Positions 27,910-36,027 of a DNA stretch of 64,000 nt are shown piece after piece; the stretch's first letter is position 1; the number at the start of each line of letters is the position of its first letter. Source of the stretch: Salinicoccus hispanicus (GTDB taxonomy: Bacteria > Bacillota > Bacilli > Staphylococcales > Salinicoccaceae); the NCBI RefSeq assembly GCF_009831115.1, contig NZ_WUUK01000005.1, positions 1 to 64,000 on the forward strand, written 5' to 3'. The notes beneath the pieces are model-generated. The model ran no database searches, had not been told where the DNA came from, and saw nothing but the letters and a program-made list of their open reading frames with translations. A program made the translations under genes and the position numbers.

Positions 27910-27943
27910 AGAGATTGCCCGGGCATGATCGGGCGATCTCTCT
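27908..27943 (+). terminator. terminator of the DUF2975/HTH operon
   Basis: AGAGAGAT-GCCCG pairs with CGGGC-ATCTCTCT across 27908-27943, giving a long, slightly interrupted stem with a short T stretch. Confidence 0.75.
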
Positions 27944-28003
27944 TATTGATCGAATGATCCTGTGCCTATCTGGTTAGAATGAATGTAATAGGAGGCGGAT
28001 CAT

Positions 28004-28441
28004 ATGGCTGACGTTATGTCCCCCGAGCAGCGGAAACGCACGATGAGCAGGATCAGAGCTCAATCAAAGCTTGAGAACAGGATTACGAAAGCTTTGTGGG
28101 CTGAAGGATACAGGTTCAGAAAAAACGTCCGCAAGCTTAGAGGTACACCTGATATTGCCATACAAAAATACAAGGTCGTCATCTTCATCGATTCATGCTT
28201 CTGGCACGTATGTCCGGAACATGGGAACTGGCCGAAGAGCAATCAGGAGTTCTGGAATCAGAAACTGGCGAGAAATATGGAAAGGGACCGCTCGGTGGAT
28301 GCTCATCACTACCACGATAGAGAATGGCATATCATGCGTCTATGGGAACATGAGTTTAAAAACGATTTCGAACGATCCATCAAGAAGATCGCTGAATTCA
28401 TAGAAGCTGCAAAAGCAGAAGAGGGTTCTCGGAAAAAATAG
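28004..28441 (+). CDS. vsr: Very short patch repair endonuclease (Vsr)
   Basis: 145 aa. Vsr signatures are clear: SKLENRITKALWAEGYRFR, RGTPDIAI with the catalytic D50, VIFIDSCFWHVC with C65, H68 and C70 (metal and zinc site), then NMERD. Vsr nicks T:G mismatches produced by deamination of 5-methylcytosine. It is normally encoded with a cytosine methyltransferase, but none is present in this window. AGGAGGCGGAT precedes the ATG. Confidence 0.9.
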   Translation: MADVMSPEQRKRTMSRIRAQSKLENRITKALWAEGYRFRKNVRKLRGTPDIAIQKYKVVIFIDSCFWHVCPEHGNWPKSNQEFWNQKLARNMERDRSVDAHHYHDREWHIMRLWEHEFKNDFERSIKKIAEFIEAAKAEEGSRKK

Positions 28442-28515
28442 AAGATGAAACACAATTTGATTGTTGACAATTTACGGATATCATTGTAAATTTGAATATG
28501 TAGTTTTTAAAGCGT

Positions 28516-28587
28516 GGTCTGTTAGCTCAGCGGGAGAGCACTTCGTTGACATCGAAGGGGTCACTGGTTCGATCCCAGTACAGACCA
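28516..28587 (+). tRNA. tRNA-Val (GAC anticodon)
   Basis: A complete cloverleaf: acceptor GGTCTGT/ACAGACC, D arm GCTC...GAGC, anticodon stem CTTCG/CGAAG around TTGACAT (anticodon GAC), T arm ACTGG-TTCGATC-CCAGT, discriminator A. The 3' CCA is not encoded. It stands alone between vsr and the transporter gene and is followed by a strong terminator. Confidence 0.95.
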
Positions 28588-28604
28588 TTTATCAACAAAA
28601 CGAA

Positions 28605-28637
28605 AACATCCAGTCAATAGACTGGATGTTTTTTTAT
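28605..28637 (+). terminator. tRNA-Val terminator
   Basis: An 11-bp perfect stem (AACATCCAGTC 28605-28615, GACTGGATGTT 28620-28630) is followed by a run of T. The T-run overlaps the 3' end of the convergent transporter gene. Confidence 0.92.
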
Positions 28638-29566
28638 TTATAGCTGATCAGTAATCTCGATACTAGACCGAGAACCGGCAATTCGATGATGGGACCGATT
28701 ACCAGTGATAAAGCAATCAGCGGCTGGTCGGGAAAGGCAGCAATCGCAATCGCGAGTGCAAGAGGTGAATTGCGCGCCAAAACCATTATGATCAGACTGA
28801 CAGACTCCGACTTGCTGAAATGCAAGAATCTGCTGGCTGTGCTGCCTGCTATGAAATTAATGATGAAGAATACCAGCAGAGGAATTAGAAGCAATAGCAC
28901 AACATCCAGATTTTCAATCAGCGAGGTCCGCTCGGAAGCGAACATGGCTGCAATCGCCACACCAAGGAACAGTACATTTGCCTGTTCGAAAAACTGCGCC
29001 ACTCTGCCACCTGACTTTACTAGTCTTCTCGTGAATATTGCCAAAGCGAAAGGTATGCCGATTATGATCAATATGCTTCCGAAGATAGTATGTAATGGCA
29101 GTCCCATACTCTCCTCCACTCCAAAGAATAGATGGAGGTAGATCGGCAGAAGAATCACCTGCAATAGCAGATTGACCGGCAGCATTGAGGTGGAAAGTAC
29201 CGTATCCCCTTTGGCAATGCCTGTAAAGACCAGATACCAGTCCGTGCATGGTGTAACAGTGAGCATGATGAAACCGATCCAAAGAAGCGGATGTTCTGAT
29301 AGAAACAGCATTCCGATCAGATAGGCAATAGCAGGTGTCCATAGGAAATTGATGACAAGTGAAGTCAGAACAAATTTCCATTTTTTAAAAGAAGTGAACA
29401 CACGTTTCAATGGCATGAGGAGAAAAAGCCCATACAGCATGAGCATCAGAAATGGAATGATGAAATGGTCCGCACCGCTCTGAATGATATCCACACCACC
29501 GATCAGCAGACCGATGCCCACAGCAAGCAGTATGATGACCGGCTGGAATCTCTCAAGACTGTTCAT
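28634..29566 (-). CDS. Bile acid:sodium symporter/ACR3-type transporter
   Basis: 310 aa with about ten membrane helices. The conserved TVTPCTDWYLVFT segment in helix 4 carries the cysteine typical of ACR3-type arsenite efflux proteins, and LARNSPLALAIA matches the second conserved motif. It is likely an exporter of arsenite or an organic anion; the substrate is unproven. No arsR or arsC is adjacent. It starts 9 nt after the tubby-like gene, so the two form a unit. Confidence 0.8.
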   Translation of the reverse strand: MNSLERFQPVIILLAVGIGLLIGGVDIIQSGADHFIIPFLMLMLYGLFLLMPLKRVFTSFKKWKFVLTSLVINFLWTPAIAYLIGMLFLSEHPLLWIGFIMLTVTPCTDWYLVFTGIAKGDTVLSTSMLPVNLLLQVILLPIYLHLFFGVEESMGLPLHTIFGSILIIIGIPFALAIFTRRLVKSGGRVAQFFEQANVLFLGVAIAAMFASERTSLIENLDVVLLLLIPLLVFFIINFIAGSTASRFLHFSKSESVSLIIMVLARNSPLALAIAIAAFPDQPLIALSLVIGPIIELPVLGLVSRLLISYK

Positions 29567-29575
29567 GGCCCGCCC

Positions 29576-30103
29576 CTATTCCAATAGCTTGGCAACATCC
29601 CAAGTTTCTCTTTTATAAAGCTTATACATGAAGTACATGAGGACGATGATGCCGAATTTCATGGACAGGTCGTCAAGCTCGGAATCAGCCATGATGGCGG
29701 TGTTCCCATCTGCCCCTTTTTCTTTGACTGTGGCAACATACTTCTTGTCTATATGCGCTTCCATATCGCCGTCGGAATTTTCTTCGACCTTCATATAATG
29801 CTCATCCAGCTGCCCGACTACTTTGAACTGTATCAGGTTCCTGCCCGGCTTCTCCTTGAATACATGCTGCGCATCATCTGTGACAATAATATATTTTGAA
29901 ATATTCATATCTTTGAATCGACGCCTTTTCAAGCCAAGTATCACGGTAGTGCCTCGTATGGATGTATATGAATAGGTGTTCTGTTCCTCACAGTTTTTCA
30001 GAACTGCCTTCTCCACATAGCCGACTGCCTCATTATTCTTATCTTCTATAGCCAAAACTTTTCTATTGGAATCAACTGAAAGTTTGAATTGATACTGCTT
30101 CAT
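29576..30103 (-). CDS. Tubby C-terminal/LURP-like domain protein
   Basis: 175 aa from ATG 30103 after AAGGAGG. A beta-rich protein with repeated strand-turn motifs (FKLSVDSNRKVLAIEDKNN, SIRGTTVILGLKR, LIQFKVVGQL) and one hydrophobic segment near the end (KFGIIVLMYFMYKLY). The pattern is that of tubby/LURP-one-related barrels in Bacilli; assignment is moderate. The function is unknown. It is cotranscribed with the ACR3-like gene. Confidence 0.55.
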   Translation of the reverse strand: MKQYQFKLSVDSNRKVLAIEDKNNEAVGYVEKAVLKNCEEQNTYSYTSIRGTTVILGLKRRRFKDMNISKYIIVTDDAQHVFKEKPGRNLIQFKVVGQLDEHYMKVEENSDGDMEAHIDKKYVATVKEKGADGNTAIMADSELDDLSMKFGIIVLMYFMYKLYKRETWDVAKLLE

Positions 30104-30145
30104 AACTGCCTCCTTCATCCTAATCCCCATCTACCAAAATATCAT

Positions 30146-31543
30146 CTATAGTGATGAATCGTTTTTTCTGAAAAGTGCCACGAGCTCAACATGAACTGTG
30201 TGCGGGAAGAGGTCCACCGGCTGCACCCTCTCGAGTGTATACCCGAATTCCCTGAGGGAAGCAGCATCTTCAGCGAAAGATTCCGGGTTACAGGAAACAT
30301 ACACGACACGGTCTGTACCTAGACGTCCAATTCTGCGCATGACCTTGCCTCCAGCGCCTGAGCGCGGCGGATCCAGCATCAGCAGATCTGGCCTGCCCCA
30401 TGATTCGAGTATTTCGTCCATTCCTCTTCTGGAATCTTTGGCCAGGAAGTAGGTATTGCCGATGTCATTGTCTTCTGCATTCCTTTTAGCCGATTCGATG
30501 GATGTCTCAACAATTTCAATCCCGGCAAGTTCCTTCGCCCTCTTGGCAAATGGCAAGGAGAATGTTCCTACACCGCAGAACAGGTCGATCATGCGTTCAT
30601 CTGATTCGACTTCCGCCATTTCGATGGCCAGTTCCACAAGCTTCTCTGCCTGCTTCGGGTTGGTCTGGAAGAATGTATCGAACCAGATCCTGTATTTATA
30701 GCCGTACATTTCATCGTTGATGTAGTCGCGACCATGCAGGATATGCGTCTTTTCAGACTGTGTCATATCCGCCCAGTCCGTGTTCTCCATCCACATCAGA
30801 CTTTCAAGGCTGCTGAACTTTGTCGTCAGCCTCAAAACGAGGTCTTCCACAGCCACCTCAATCTCGGATGGTCCTTCTGTCGCAAAAACAGCAAGCATCA
30901 GTTCACCGGTCTTCTGGGATTGGCGCACCATCAGATTGCGCAGCAGACCTGTATGCCGATCCTTATCATATCCGCTCAACTGGTGATCCCGCGCCCATTC
31001 CGACACCTCAAGCATCGCTTCGACCATTTCGTCTCCTGCAATCAGACATGTATCCAGGTCGATGATATTGCGGAAATTGCCCAGTTCATGGAGACCGAGT
31101 GCCCCGTCACGACCAAAAGTGAATTCCATCTTATTACGGTATTCCCATGGCGTCTCCATACCGAGCGCATCCGCTACAACACTCGCATCGAAGCCGTTGC
31201 CCTCAAGAAATCCACGAACTTTGTCCGTTTTATAGTCGAGCTGGCCCTGATAGGTCCAGTGCTGCCATACACAGCCGCCGCATTTTTCAAAATGCGGGCA
31301 AGGCGGTACGACGCGTTCCTGACTTTCCGACACGATTTCATCCGGCAGCAGTCGAGCAACTTTCCGATCCGGATTTGGAACGGTGACCCTGGCCGTTTCA
31401 CCAATAAGGGTCTGGGGGAGATTCAGCTTGAGTTTCTTTGGGTTACTGCCCCCTGCATCGCGCCATACATGGCCCATGCCCGACCCCTTCTTATCCAGTC
31501 TATCTATTTCAACTACGTGTGTTTCATATTCCTGATTCGACAA
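30146..31543 (-). CDS. 23S rRNA (uracil-C5)-methyltransferase, RumA family
   Basis: 465 aa. A TRAM domain (about 5-70), an iron-sulfur ligand set (C82, C88, C91 in CPHFEKCGGC, and a later cysteine in DLDTCLIAG), then a Rossmann methyltransferase domain with DLFCGVGTFSLPFAKR, LDPPRSG and catalytic Cys in YVSCNPESF. It methylates uracil C5 in RNA using SAM. The start is a TTG with GGAGAGA upstream. A second family member (41897-43258) is the RlmCD ortholog by position, so this copy may have another target. Confidence 0.88.
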   Translation of the reverse strand: MSNQEYETHVVEIDRLDKKGSGMGHVWRDAGGSNPKKLKLNLPQTLIGETARVTVPNPDRKVARLLPDEIVSESQERVVPPCPHFEKCGGCVWQHWTYQGQLDYKTDKVRGFLEGNGFDASVVADALGMETPWEYRNKMEFTFGRDGALGLHELGNFRNIIDLDTCLIAGDEMVEAMLEVSEWARDHQLSGYDKDRHTGLLRNLMVRQSQKTGELMLAVFATEGPSEIEVAVEDLVLRLTTKFSSLESLMWMENTDWADMTQSEKTHILHGRDYINDEMYGYKYRIWFDTFFQTNPKQAEKLVELAIEMAEVESDERMIDLFCGVGTFSLPFAKRAKELAGIEIVETSIESAKRNAEDNDIGNTYFLAKDSRRGMDEILESWGRPDLLMLDPPRSGAGGKVMRRIGRLGTDRVVYVSCNPESFAEDAASLREFGYTLERVQPVDLFPHTVHVELVALFRKNDSSL

Positions 31544-31660
31544 AACAGTCTCTCCTATCCGTATCTCTTGATCTATTTATACATTATCCATGATTTTCAT
31601 CATAATTGCTTTAAATATTTTAAGATGATTCACTATAATGTGCAAGATGGAGTGGCCCAT

Positions 31661-32137
31661 TCAAATCAGTAGATGGATCATCAATCCGACACATGCACCG
31701 AAAATGGCGTGGCCCAGCGTCCAGTACAGCCAAGCCATGTGATCATCGGAAGCCGGTGGTGTTTTTGACAGGCGGGTCAGAAAATATAGTATGCTGCCGC
31801 CGACTGTGGATACGATAATATATGCCCGGATTTCCATTTCATATTCAAAAGGAATAAGCAGGAGATGCATCATTACTGCGCTCGCCATGCAGAAGAAGTA
31901 GTGGAATAGTATTCCGAGCACTCTGCTGTCACTCCACTTTTTAAGTATCGGGATGTAATCGATATTATAGAATAGAACATCTGCTTTATTGCCGGTGGTC
32001 AGGCGGATGAGCTTCATGATCAGAGTGAAAACCACTCCAGAAACCGCCCCAGCCAGAACCAGCTTCAAGAAAACCACCATCCCAACACTCCAATCTTTCT
32101 GCGCAGCCAGTTCTGATGGGCTGCTATGAACATTCAT
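31661..32137 (-). CDS. YqhR-like membrane protein
   Basis: 158 aa (163 if the ATG at 32152 is used; neither has a clear ribosome binding site). Four membrane helices are visible, ending with LYWTLGHAIFGACVGLMIH, a glycine-rich helix reminiscent of the YqhR family. The function is unknown. It is divergent from the macrodomain gene. Confidence 0.55.
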   Translation of the reverse strand: MNVHSSPSELAAQKDWSVGMVVFLKLVLAGAVSGVVFTLIMKLIRLTTGNKADVLFYNIDYIPILKKWSDSRVLGILFHYFFCMASAVMMHLLLIPFEYEMEIRAYIIVSTVGGSILYFLTRLSKTPPASDDHMAWLYWTLGHAIFGACVGLMIHLLI

Positions 32138-32264
32138 AAGTACTATACCCATCGAAAAATGCCATTAATGATAAAAATGAAATATTGGATGGCACCTGAA
32201 TATAATTCATTTGCTTGGAAATCAAAGCATTTTCGTGACAGAATAAAGGCAAGAGGTGATTGTA

Positions 32265-33161
32265 ATGGCAAACATCGGATTGCAGAAATATGCTAAAGCC
32301 ATCAAATTGTATGAACCATTCGAGCCGGTAATGGCTGATGACACCGATAAGGAAACTTTGACCGATGATGTACTGGAAATATTGCGCAATGAAAAGGCTG
32401 GTACGCAGGATATCGATATCCCGGATGACCAAGTTGCAAAAAGGCGTCTGATCCGGGCACTTCTCAACATAAGACAGCCGCTGCCACTGAAAAAGGAAAT
32501 GATGCGAAAGCTTGATGCGCTGCTGCACTTTGAGAAAGAGGAGAAGCACACAACTTATGCCGCTGAAATCCCGAATGCAGTGTCAGCTTTTCCCGGCACT
32601 GAAATACAAGGTGCGGAGAGGATGGCACTATGGCAGGGCAGCATTACTGATATAAAAGCAGATGCAATCGTCAATGCCGCCAATGAAAAACTTCTCGGAT
32701 GCATGCAGCCCCTGCATGATTGCGTGGATAATGCCATCCATTCCGCTGCCGGACCGATGCTTCGGGATGATTGTGCCGAAATCATCCATCGTCAGAAATC
32801 GGATGAAGAAACAGGTTTCGCAAAAATTACGCGCGGCTACCACCTGCCGAGCACGTACGTGATCCACACTGTCGGCCCAGCAGTTGACAGTGAAACACCC
32901 CTCAACGATGTACATGTTGCGGAACTGATTTCAAGCTACCAATCCTGTCTCGATCTGGCACATGAACTTGAAGATATCAGAACCATTGTCTTCCCTGCCA
33001 TATCAACCGGCGTGTTCGGTTTTCCAAAACAGCGGGCAGCAGAGATCGCTGTCACTACAGTCGGCAACTGGCTCAAACAGAATGACCACCATTTTGATCG
33101 GATCATCTTCAATGTATTCAGTGAAGCGGACAAAGCAATCTATGAAGATGTGTTCAAGTGA
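32265..33161 (+). CDS. Zinc-containing macrodomain protein (protein-ADP-ribose hydrolase)
   Basis: 298 aa from ATG 32265, preceded by AGAGGTG. A helical N-terminal region (1-110) precedes a macrodomain with DAIVNAAN and STGVFGFP. The loop LLGCMQPLHDC holds the C146/H151/C153 zinc ligands that define the zinc macrodomains known from S. aureus and Streptococcus, which reverse SirTM ADP-ribosylation of lipoyl carrier GcvH-L. None of those partner genes is next to it here. It ends before a 13-bp hairpin. Confidence 0.88.
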   Translation: MANIGLQKYAKAIKLYEPFEPVMADDTDKETLTDDVLEILRNEKAGTQDIDIPDDQVAKRRLIRALLNIRQPLPLKKEMMRKLDALLHFEKEEKHTTYAAEIPNAVSAFPGTEIQGAERMALWQGSITDIKADAIVNAANEKLLGCMQPLHDCVDNAIHSAAGPMLRDDCAEIIHRQKSDEETGFAKITRGYHLPSTYVIHTVGPAVDSETPLNDVHVAELISSYQSCLDLAHELEDIRTIVFPAISTGVFGFPKQRAAEIAVTTVGNWLKQNDHHFDRIIFNVFSEADKAIYEDVFK

Positions 33162-33163
33162 AC

Positions 33164-33193
33164 TAGGAGCGGCAGGTCATCCTGCCGCTCCTA
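33164..33193. terminator. hairpin between macrodomain and dioxygenase-like genes
   Basis: A perfect 13-bp stem (TAGGAGCGGCAGG 33164-33176, CCTGCCGCTCCTA 33181-33193) with a TCAT loop between convergent genes. T-runs are poor, but position suggests transcription termination. Confidence 0.7.
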
Positions 33194-33194
33194 T

Positions 33195-34139
33195 CTATAT
33201 CCATTTCTCAATCGGCCTCAGATGCGACTCGATCTCTTCTCGCCTATCCTCAAGAAACGGTGGCAGATCAAGTGTCGTGCCAAGTGCTTCAGCAGACCGG
33301 TCTGCAGTGAAGCCACGAGATACAGGTCCGACGATTTCAAATGTGATGTCATTCTCCTCGGTAAAATATAGACTTTCAAAATAATAGCGATCTTTGATTC
33401 CGGTCGTTACGTATCCCTGATTCTTCAATATCCGATCCCATTCCTCGAGTGGACGCTCACTCGACTGGATGGCCAGATGATGCACGCTGCCCCGTCCGGC
33501 ACGTGCTTTTTTGCCTGATTCATCTTTTATCAGAATTTCACCGAAGGCCTCATTCTCAACTGAAGCAAGTAAAGCTTCCTGGGGCTTTTCATAGACAATC
33601 GTGTAATCGAATATGTCCTCCAGAAGTGAAGAAAGACGTTTCATATCTTCAACTGTAATTTCAACTGTGCCCATGCCAAGAATCCGATGGGCTTCATCTA
33701 TGCTGTTTTCGCTCCACGGCTGCCATGCTTCTGGTACAGCCTCACCATCATGATTGATCAGCACAATTGCGAGCCCGTCCGGATCTTTAAAACGAAGTCC
33801 TTCCCGATTACCATATTTGGAGACGCCGTCGTGTGAAACATCATAGCTATCCAGGCGCTGCCACCAGTACTCGAGGCTCCCGCTACTCGGAACAAGTAGT
33901 CCAATCGCGGAAATCATATTGGTGCCGGGATGTGTGCTGCCGATATTGCCGATTTCAAAAAATGTCAGGTCGTTTCCTGCGCTTCCGAGAGTATCTCCAT
34001 AAAAGACGTGATACATCTTCGGATCCCCCTGATTCACAGAAACCTTCACCCTTCTCAGACCAAGTACTTCTGTGTAGAAATGATTATTTTCCTTGAGGTC
34101 TTTTGTAAACATGGAAATATGATGATGTCCTGAAATCAT
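33195..34139 (-). CDS. VOC-family ring-cleaving dioxygenase-like protein (MhqO/MhqA type)
   Basis: 314 aa from ATG 34139 after AGGTG. Two vicinal-oxygen-chelate modules are present: the first begins GHHHISMFTKDL, the second SVHHLAIQ, and a glutamate in ITFEIVGP completes the 2-His-1-Glu metal site. Related proteins (MhqO, MhqA) are hydroquinone/catechol-stress dioxygenases. It starts 5 nt after the upstream ABC ATPase gene, an unusual pairing. No MhqR regulator is adjacent. Confidence 0.85.
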   Translation of the reverse strand: MISGHHHISMFTKDLKENNHFYTEVLGLRRVKVSVNQGDPKMYHVFYGDTLGSAGNDLTFFEIGNIGSTHPGTNMISAIGLLVPSSGSLEYWWQRLDSYDVSHDGVSKYGNREGLRFKDPDGLAIVLINHDGEAVPEAWQPWSENSIDEAHRILGMGTVEITVEDMKRLSSLLEDIFDYTIVYEKPQEALLASVENEAFGEILIKDESGKKARAGRGSVHHLAIQSSERPLEEWDRILKNQGYVTTGIKDRYYFESLYFTEENDITFEIVGPVSRGFTADRSAEALGTTLDLPPFLEDRREEIESHLRPIEKWI

Positions 34140-34144
34140 TCCAT

Positions 34145-34945
34145 TCACCTGCTCTCTTTCTGTGGTCGCTCTACTGACATCCATGGACGTTCTGCTTCCC
34201 AATGCATTCTGACCGGAATCTTGTATACTGCTGAGAGATTCTCGGTCGTCAGTACTTCCTGCTTCGGCCCTTTCGCAATAATTTCACCATCACGGATCAA
34301 CAACACATGGGTGATGGCATCTGTGATTTCTTCGATGTGATGCGTGACATAAAGCAACGGTAATGTATCCTCTGCCACACTCTCCGTCATCGAGAGCACA
34401 TCTTCCCGCGCCAGCACATCCAGCCCTGCGCATGGTTCGTCCAGAATCAGAAGCTCCGGCTGGCTCATCAGTGCACGGCCAAGCAGCACACGTCTCTGCT
34501 CGCCCTGCGAGAGCACGGCATAGCGTTTTCCTGATATGTACTCGAGCCTAAGATCTTTCAATATATTCGCTGCCCGCCTCTCATCTTCCGAGGTAATTTC
34601 CTCATAGATGCCGAAAGAGGCAAATTTGCCGCTAAGTATGATATTTTCGATAGTTTCCCTGTTCATGGTCTGCTGAAACTTGCCCAGGGCATTGCTGACA
34701 AAACCGATCTTTTTCCGCATTTCAGGCAGGCTCGCCTTGCCGAATTCCGTTCCCAGCACACTGACACCACCAGCTGTCGGATAATTGTACCCCATAATGA
34801 TGTTCAGCATCGAAGTCTTCCCGGAGCCATTCAGACCAAGGATTGCCCAGTGCTCTCCGTGATCGACTTCCCAACTGATATCTTTCAAAATCTCTTCACC
34901 GTCACGCCTCCATACTACATTTTCCAACTTGATGATCTTTTCCAT
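34145..34945 (-). CDS. Stand-alone ABC transporter ATP-binding protein (YlmA-like)
   Basis: 266 aa from ATG 34945 after GAGAGGTG. A complete ATPase: Walker A GLNGSGKTS, signature LSQGEQRR, Walker B LLILDEPCAGLD, switch histidine in YVTHH. It resembles soluble single-NBD proteins of the YlmA/ModF type, and no permease gene is adjacent. It is cotranscribed with the dioxygenase-like gene. The role is unknown. Confidence 0.82.
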   Translation of the reverse strand: MEKIIKLENVVWRRDGEEILKDISWEVDHGEHWAILGLNGSGKTSMLNIIMGYNYPTAGGVSVLGTEFGKASLPEMRKKIGFVSNALGKFQQTMNRETIENIILSGKFASFGIYEEITSEDERRAANILKDLRLEYISGKRYAVLSQGEQRRVLLGRALMSQPELLILDEPCAGLDVLAREDVLSMTESVAEDTLPLLYVTHHIEEITDAITHVLLIRDGEIIAKGPKQEVLTTENLSAVYKIPVRMHWEAERPWMSVERPQKESR

Positions 34946-35030
34946 ATCGCACCTCTCAGACACTTGATGTATTTACGTGTAAATATACATAAAAAAGACG
35001 ATGGAATCCAATCCACCGCCTGCATCATTG

Positions 35031-35948
35031 CTATTCGATCAGTCCCATGCTCAAATAGCGCTCGCCTGAATCCGGCGCAATGGACAGCACCCGCTTGCCC
35101 GGTCCCAATTTCTTGGCGACATTGATGGCTGCATGAACAGAGGCTCCGGCTGAAGGACCGACAAAGATGCCTTCCTCCTTGGCCAGACGTCTGAACATAT
35201 TGATCGCATCCTCGTCTTCGATCTGGATGATTTCATCGTAGATATCCGTGTTCAGGATATTCGGAATAAAACCAGGGCTTGTGCCGACGAGCTTATGCTT
35301 GCCCGGCTGGCCACCTGAAAGTACCGGTGAACCTTTCGGTTCAACAACTGCGATGTGGAGGTTTTCAATATGTTCCCTCAATACTTCGCCCGTACCTGTA
35401 ATCGTGCCGCCTGTACCTGCAGTCGCTACAAAAGCATCCAGATCATTGTAGAAATCATCAAGAATCTCCATAGCCGTTGTTGTACGGTGGATATCCGGAT
35501 TCGCATAGTTCTCGAACTGCTGGGGAATGAAACTGTTTGGGATCTCCGCCTGCAGTTCCTTCGCCTTTCTGATGCATCCCGGCATCTTCTCATCCGCCGG
35601 CGTCAGTACCACTTTCGCACCATAAGCCTTAAGCAGGCTGATCCGTTCACTCGTCGAACTGTCCGGCAGTACGAAAATGGCAGCATAGCCTTTGGCTGCC
35701 GCATTCATTGCGAGACCGATGCCCGTATTACCACTTGTCGGTTCGATGATCGTACCACCCGGCTCGATCAAGCCATCATTTTCCGCCTGTCTCAGCATAT
35801 TATATGCTGCCCGGTCCTTGACACTTTTACTCGGATTGAACAATTCAAGCTTTACGTAGACATCCGCCGCCCCTTCAGGGACCACTCTATTCAACTTCAC
35901 TACCGGTGTATTACCGATCACATCTATAATGCTGTCGACCCTATCCAT
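35031..35948 (-). CDS. cysK: Cysteine synthase A (O-acetylserine sulfhydrylase)
   Basis: 305 aa, fold type II PLP enzyme. The PLP lysine is K44 in PSKSVKDRAA; the substrate loop is TSGNTG, and the phosphate-binding loop is GTGGTITGTG. It makes cysteine from O-acetylserine and sulfide. Length and motifs match CysK rather than CBS. GAGGGTG lies 7 nt before the ATG. A CymR-like motif overlaps the transcription start region. Confidence 0.95.
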   Translation of the reverse strand: MDRVDSIIDVIGNTPVVKLNRVVPEGAADVYVKLELFNPSKSVKDRAAYNMLRQAENDGLIEPGGTIIEPTSGNTGIGLAMNAAAKGYAAIFVLPDSSTSERISLLKAYGAKVVLTPADEKMPGCIRKAKELQAEIPNSFIPQQFENYANPDIHRTTTAMEILDDFYNDLDAFVATAGTGGTITGTGEVLREHIENLHIAVVEPKGSPVLSGGQPGKHKLVGTSPGFIPNILNTDIYDEIIQIEDEDAINMFRRLAKEEGIFVGPSAGASVHAAINVAKKLGPGKRVLSIAPDSGERYLSMGLIE

Positions 35949-35965
35949 TTGGACGCACCCTCATT

Positions 35966-35998
35966 TCTTTTAATTCCTATTTCTACAGTATACTATAA
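35966..35998 (-). promoter_or_regulatory. cysK promoter -10 region with CymR-like motif
   Basis: The minus strand reads TATAGTATACT (-10 region, 35988-35998) followed by GTAGAAATAGGAATTAAA. The GGAATTAA core after an AT-rich half resembles the CymR operator that represses cysteine-synthesis genes in Bacillus and Staphylococcus. The match was judged by eye. Confidence 0.4.
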
Positions 35999-36027
35999 CA
36001 ATTCGGCTTGGAGGTCAAAATGATGGA

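Noticed and set aside
28516-28637. tRNA-Val as an integration site with a genomic island
   Set aside because: No integrase and no direct repeat of the tRNA 3' end were found; neighbours look chromosomal.
31544-31660. Fur-box-like TGAT...ATCA dyad upstream of the RumA-family gene
   Set aside because: Only four bases per arm match and the spacing is wrong for the Fur 7-1-7 consensus.
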